From NCBI GenBank assembly GCA_907165135.1, contig OU015567.1:6143001-6207000 (forward strand): a DNA stretch of 64,000 nt, in the 5' to 3' direction. The notes under the pieces are model-generated. The model worked only from the letters and a program-made list of their open reading frames with translations, ran no database searches and was not told the origin of the DNA. Of this stretch, positions 59,308 to 64,000 are shown piece by piece (position 1 is the first letter of the stretch; the number at the start of each line of letters is the position of its first letter). The translations under genes and the position numbers were made by a program. Source of the stretch: Oikopleura dioica. Its lineage: Eukaryota; Chordata; Appendicularia; Copelata; Oikopleuridae.

Positions 59308-59814
59308 AATTAGTTGTCCTGTGATGTCCTTTGAATCGGTCATTAGGTCGGTCATTAGGTATATTCGGTCCATAAATAGAGTTTCCTCATACTGCAGCCG
59401 CGGAGCGGACATTAGTTTTTTGATGAGCCAGAAAATATGCTTGACTTTGGTACCGGGTACCAATTTGGTTCCGGCACCGTCCGTCTCACGGAGGTTTTGG
59501 GAAGAGTTTCATCAGTTTTTCCCTTTTTCTCACTTCTCACAATGACTGTTTTCCCTCAGTTTCAATCAGAAACAATTCCAAAAATAGAACGGACCGAAAA
59601 TGAATCACAAGAAACAGCAATATGGGAAACCATCAATTCAACCAAGTTGGGGATTAGCGCTTGTGAGGACTCGGCGCATCCATCGTTTCCTCAATGTGTA
59701 GGCCTCGGACGTAAAACTAGCGATTTAACTTTACCACTTAAAATCTATCCTATCCTGCTAATTTTGATTTCATAATTAATTTCTTTAAATTGAATTATGA
59801 TTATATTTTCAATT

Positions 59815-59935
59815 TGATCGCCGTCTGCCCAAGATCGCCGTTTGCCCAAGTCTCCGTCTGCCCAAGTTGGGCAAACGGCGATCTTGGGCAGACGGCGACT
59901 TGGGCAAACGGCGACTTGGGCAAACGGAGACCACT
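59815..59935. repeat. Short tandem/inverted GCCCAAG repeat hairpin
   Basis: Units 'CGTCTGCCCAAGATCGC' and 'CGTTTGCCCAAGTCTC' run toward a centre at ~59868 ('CCCAAGTTGGG') and then repeat as reverse complements, forming a long GC-rich hairpin within the hAT-like element. Confidence 0.75.
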
Positions 59936-60549
59936 CCGCCCAGACGCAAAAATCTTGCGCCCCGCCGTTGAAGCAGCGCAAAAATCCATAGTCTGCTCCG
60001 CAGCGCCACTCAGAGCTAGCGCAGATTTTTTTCGATTGCGGCGAGTCCAGGCGCAAGGGTTTTTAGTCCGCTTGATGATTCACTAAAGCGACGCGCGTCA
60101 AAACGAAAAAAATCAGCATCCCTGAATCTGAAGAGTATGCCTTATAAAATCAAATTATCTCACCTACTGTGTAAAATCGTTTCATTTCTCATAATTGTTT
60201 TATTTTCGGATTATCCTACTTTTTACAGGTATTTCTTGATGGAACTCAAACTAAAGAAACGGCTTAAACTGATCATAAAGCTCAGGTTCAGTAGCCACGT
60301 GATATACTTTCTCTTGAAACCAGATGATAATGGCCTACCTAATTCATAAAAAATAAATATTGCTCATCCGTCATCAGTCATTTTTGTTTTAAATTTCTTT
60401 ATTAAAGAATAGAACTAGACCTGACACCTTCAGTTAGCACATGTCTGCATAATACTATTATGCATTGTAACAGTAACACTTTTTTGTAAATTAAATAAGA
60501 CAGTAACTGGCGTGGGAATAAAGTAAAGAGCAAGCACAAGTATGAATTT

Positions 60550-63035
60550 TTAGCTTTGGCATTTTTTCAAGAAAATCTCTTCGACAACTTCTGGCTCCGC
60601 GAGGGTTGATATGTCGCCAAGTTCAGGGGCAATTTGCGCGAAATCTTTCGCCTCAGAGGACGCCAGTTTTCGCAATATCCTTCGCATGATCTTTCCAGAG
60701 CGCGTCTTTGGCAAACCACTGACGATGATTGTATCTAAAGAGGAGTCGTTGAGAAATGATCGAGAAAAGGTGAGTGTACCTTTGGGAACGGCAAATTTCG
60801 CGATGACTTTTGCCACGTGCTTGTTCGCGAGCAATTTATGCTCAGAGTTCTCCTCGACTCCCTCTTTGAGAATGACGAATGCATAAGGAACCTCTCCCTT
60901 GGTCGCTTCCGGAATGCCAATAACAGCGGCCTCCGAGATAAAGTCCAATTGAGTCTGAAAATTTTTTCTTACTAAAAAGCAATACTTAGCACATACCAAG
61001 CAGTCCTCAATCTCCGCCGTTCCCAATCGATGACCAGAAACGTTGATAACATCGTCCATTCTGCCTGTGATCGTGTACTCTCCATCTTGATCTCTGTGCG
61101 CTCCGTCGCCAGTAGTGTAGACATCGTCGAAAACATTGAGGTAAACGTTTCGGAATCGCTCGTGATCGCCGTGAATCGTTCGAGCAATGCCAGGCCAGGG
61201 CTTCGCGATGCACAAGGCTCCGTCAACTGAGTTGCCTTGCACGGTGTTTCCGTCCGCGTTTTTGAGAACGGGCTCGATTCCGTAGAAAGGGCGCTGGGCT
61301 GAGCCTGGTTTGAAGGAAGCTCCAGCGTCGCAAGGGCTTAAATATACTTCTTGCTTCAATCTAATCACAACTTACACAGGAGTAATCATATTCCCTCCAG
61401 TCTCCGTCTGCCACCAGGTATCGGCAATCGGAACTTTCGAGCTTCCAACCTTGTGATGCAACCATTCCCAAGCTTCAGTATTAATCGGTTCGCCAACACT
61501 GCCGATTCGTTTTAGCGAACTTCGATCATATTTTTCGATGAATTCATCGCCGTGCCGCAAAAGTGATCTGTACGCAGTTGGAGCACCATAAAACTAACAT
61601 TATTAGTTATATTACTATTAAAATCAAATTTCAAAGAAAATAGGTCAATCAAATTTGCACATCAGAGTAAATAATTCTCAAATATTTGATCTTGACACTC
61701 CTAGGGTAGGTGTTATTTACTGTACCTGCGTGAGTTTATGTTTGTCTACAGTAGCCCAGTAACGCCCGGGATCCGGGTAAGAAGGAATGGACTCAAACAA
61801 CAAACTCGTCGCTCCGTTTGCAAGTGGCCCGTAAACTGTGTAAGTATGGCCAGTAATCCAGCCAATATCAGCGACGCATCCAAATCGATCACCAGGTTCA
61901 CAGTCAAAAACAGCAGAGGTTGTTACAGCCGCGTAGAGAAGATAGCCCGCTTGCGAGTGAACCAAACCCTTTGGTTTACCAGTCGAGCCAGAAGTGTAGA
62001 GCAAGAACAGTGGATCTTCCGCGTTCATCGGCTCGCTCAGGCAGTTTTCCGGTGCAGCCGCCAATGCTAGGTCCAAATCGACGTCCTTTTCTGTCGTTAA
62101 TTTCTTGGCCTCTGCATTTCGAGTTCCCACAAGCACAGTTTCCACCAAATCCAAGTTTTCGATCGCCTCGTCGACGACCGATTTGAGGTTGATATATCTC
62201 CCTCCTCTGTAAGTTCCATCCGCGCATATGACAACTCGGCAATCGGCATCAATTATTCTTTGCCTGAGAGCATCGGCAGAGAAGCCGGCGAAAACGACGG
62301 AATGAATCGCGCCAATTTTCGCACACGCAAGCATCGCCGCGACTCCAAGAGGACTGACGGGGTAATAAATCGCCACCCGGTCGCCCTTCTTCACTCCCTT
62401 CGATTTCAAGACGTTGGCAAATCTGTTGACCAAGGAATGAAGTTGGGCGTATGTGACGATTTCCTCATTTCCGGGCTCATCTTTTTCGTAAATTAGAGCC
62501 GCTTGGTCGCCACGATCGGCCAAATGCCGCGTCACACAGTTGTCAAATACATTTAACTGGCCGTCCGCGAACCAGGAAATGCGTCCTAAAGAATGAATTC
62601 ACTCAGACATAAGTAGCAAGATTCTACTTTTGGCTTTGATTGAAATATTGTGAGATAAATGAAATGAGTTTGGGATGAGAGGAAAATTAGATAAAAGATA
62701 TTTTCAACTTTTTACAGTGCCAAAATTCAACCTGGATCAAATAATAAATTAATAAAATGTCCCGAAGTAATATAGAAAATCTTTGATGTGCATCTGCTAA
62801 AATTTATGCCACATAAAACTTCATAAAAGTTGGAGTACTCACCATCTTTGAAAGAAGAATCAGAAACTTCGGTAAAGTCCTTCTCCCAAAGCAGCCTCGA
62901 TCTAGCAAGTTTTTCCCAAAACTCATCATTTTTCTCGATTGAATACTTGTAAATCTCACTGTATCCACCGAGCTCCTTGAATTCGGCAAGATTTCGTTTT
63001 GTCCTTCTCAGAAGTTGTTGCAGCCGCCCTCTCAT
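60550..63035 (-). CDS. Acetyl-CoA synthetase, second paralogue (possibly mitochondrial)
   Basis: Six minus exons (62843-63035, 61726-62585, 61376-61593, 60997-61336, 60780-60954, 60550-60734), 656 residues. All catalytic motifs are shared with the neighbouring copy: '[16 protein letters not shown]', '[19 protein letters not shown]', '[11 protein letters not shown]', '[20 protein letters not shown]' and '[16 protein letters not shown]'. It differs in an Arg-rich N-terminus '[19 protein letters not shown]', which could be a mitochondrial presequence (ACSS1-like); this is inference. One exon junction (EIEDCL / TQLDF) coincides with that of the other paralogue (EIEDVL / NSHES), while others are shifted, so the duplication is old. 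Ends '[10 protein letters not shown]'. Confidence 0.88.
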
Positions 63036-63556
63036 GATTGAAAATATTAATTATAATTTCTCAATCAGCTTTGTTTGTCCTTTTGATTTACAAAAGGAAG
63101 TAAAGCCCTTCTTTTCTCTTTCTCAATGAACTTCTTTGAAGAAATTCGTCACGCCCTCTGGCGTAGAAGTGGAATACCCAAACAGTGTGCTGTAGATACC
63201 CTTCGTTGAAAATCCACCTCAGCAAAAAAGAAAGTTTACGAGCGTTTTCGCACGAAAAAAGAAGTAGGACAATGGCGCCATAGACAAAGTTCATTCAAGC
63301 CGAACATGAAATCAAGGAAGATTAAAGACAAGGAAAAGAAAAGTCTCTAGAATAGGCACGACAATTTATTGGAATGTGAAAGGAGAGCGATAGAAAGAGA
63401 TCGATAAATTTCATTGATTTCATTGGGAAAGAACTTTGTTAGAGGACAACAGTTGTTAAAGAATTTTATGTTAAATGAACTTGTTACAATATTTTCGAAT
63501 CTGAACTGGAATGATAAAGATTTGCTTTGAAAAATGAGCGAGTTTCTTCTTCTTTT
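63036..63556 (+). other. Intergenic upstream of the second acetyl-CoA synthetase
   Basis: A 68-residue minus frame (63088-63294) starts with a hydrophobic stretch but shows no family resemblance; I leave it uncalled. No other feature seen. Confidence 0.35.
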
Positions 63557-63803
63557 CTACATAAGGGAACAGTCACTAGATTGCTTTTTCTTCGGTTTCC
63601 GGCTTGGTGCCTTTCCATAGAGCATTTGATGGACATCTGGTTGCGGGTTCTGGCCTCGTTGGGGGTTCCCAGGTTGGCGGGCTTGCTTGGTATTCTGCGC
63701 TTTTGGAGGAAGGGGATGAGCTCGACGAGATTTTGCCTGAGCTTGAGACATTTGCTGACGAGCACGCTGCTCTCGACGAACGTCTTTTTGATGCTTCTTG
63801 TGC
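63557..63803 (-). CDS. Last exon of an unidentified basic protein (5' part outside window or unresolved)
   Basis: Behind an acceptor 'ttctttcgcag' (minus), 82 codons run to a TAG: 'HKKHQKDVRREQRARQQMSQ', then Pro/Gln/Asn-rich, ending 'KPKKKQSSDCSLM'. It is strongly basic and low-complexity. No homologue recognised. Upstream exons would lie beyond 63850 or past the window edge. Confidence 0.45.
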
Positions 63804-64000
63804 CTGCGAAAGAAAATTAATGAACAAAAGGTTGCTTATTTTATTAATTAAACATTTCACAAAAAATCAAACAATCAACGACGCAATAGTTTCAGCAAAA
63901 ACGGATGCAACTTCTAACAAAAATCGGCAAGGCTTTCTGATTCATTTTTCGAAGATATTTTCTAAGTGAGAGGAAAAATTCTACGTGGTCATTATCTAAC

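Larger units (their letters stand above)
58412..60124. mobile_element. Non-autonomous hAT-like element with nested palindromes
   Basis: 1713 bp with ends 'CAGGGATGCTGATTTTTTTC' and reverse complement, and an exact 8-bp target duplication AATCTGAA (58404-58411, 60125-60132). CAGGG fits the hAT end consensus. No transposase. Both subterminal zones are rich in GCGC and 'CGACGCG'-like motifs. Inside are a second inverted repeat (58760-59307) and a dense short-repeat hairpin (~59820-59935). It occupies the gap between UROD and the second acetyl-CoA synthetase; the remainder of 58213-60549 shows nothing else. Confidence 0.85.

Noticed and set aside
63088-63294. 68-codon minus frame with hydrophobic start
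   Set aside because: Could be a small membrane peptide but has no homologue, promoter or splice evidence.

Overview
The window is nuclear DNA of a compact animal genome, most likely an appendicularian tunicate of the Oikopleura type. That is an inference from several things seen together: metazoan genes packed a few hundred bases apart, many introns of 30-60 nt (47 nt recurs), several introns that seem to need GC-AG or GA-AG splice sites, start codons directly behind splice-acceptor-like 'tttt(c)ag' (as expected of spliced-leader trans-splicing), and gene types such as androglobin and synapsin. No rRNA, tRNA or CRISPR array was seen.

Layout, 1-19.5 kb, all on the plus strand: the 3' part of Nup98-96 (Nup96), a STOML1-like stomatin/SCP2 protein, androglobin (ADGB), ALIX/PDCD6IP, the splicing factor SNW1/SKIP and eEF1B-gamma. 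19.8-24 kb: three small secreted-peptide genes of one family on both strands, a MYND-finger coiled-coil gene and a DEDDh exonuclease of the ERI1 type. One secreted gene lies inside an intron of the exonuclease. 24-32 kb, plus: an actin-like ACTL6/BAF53 gene with an apparent one-base frameshift, a TTK/Mps1 kinase and a very divergent synapsin. 32-35 kb: a sushi-like secreted peptide, a small membrane protein and a proline-rich single-pass membrane protein.

35-46 kb is rich in mobile DNA. An acidic multi-exon gene carries a 2.4-kb non-autonomous hAT-like element filled with about 26 copies of a 56-bp satellite. A cysteine-rich secreted gene carries, in its second intron, a 5.1-kb hAT-like transposon with about 710-bp inverted terminal repeats and a multi-exon transposase gene. 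Both elements have clear 8-bp target duplications. A third hAT-like element (1.7 kb) lies between UROD and a second acetyl-CoA synthetase. Smaller palindromic elements, some bounded by TTAA, sit in other introns.

46-64 kb: a C2H2/FLYWCH-like zinc-finger gene on plus. Then on minus a beta-1,3-N-acetylglucosaminyltransferase (GT31, with an apparent frameshift) directly followed by a Rab9-like GTPase, a cytosolic-type acetyl-CoA synthetase, uroporphyrinogen decarboxylase, a second acetyl-CoA synthetase with an arginine-rich N-terminus, and the last exon of an unidentified basic protein. The genes are mostly unrelated housekeeping genes. The one functional pairing is the two acetyl-CoA synthetases, possibly cytosolic and mitochondrial. 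Exon boundaries were worked out by hand from splice sites and reading-frame continuity; wherever I summed a gene's exons the total was a multiple of three, except at the two flagged frameshifts.
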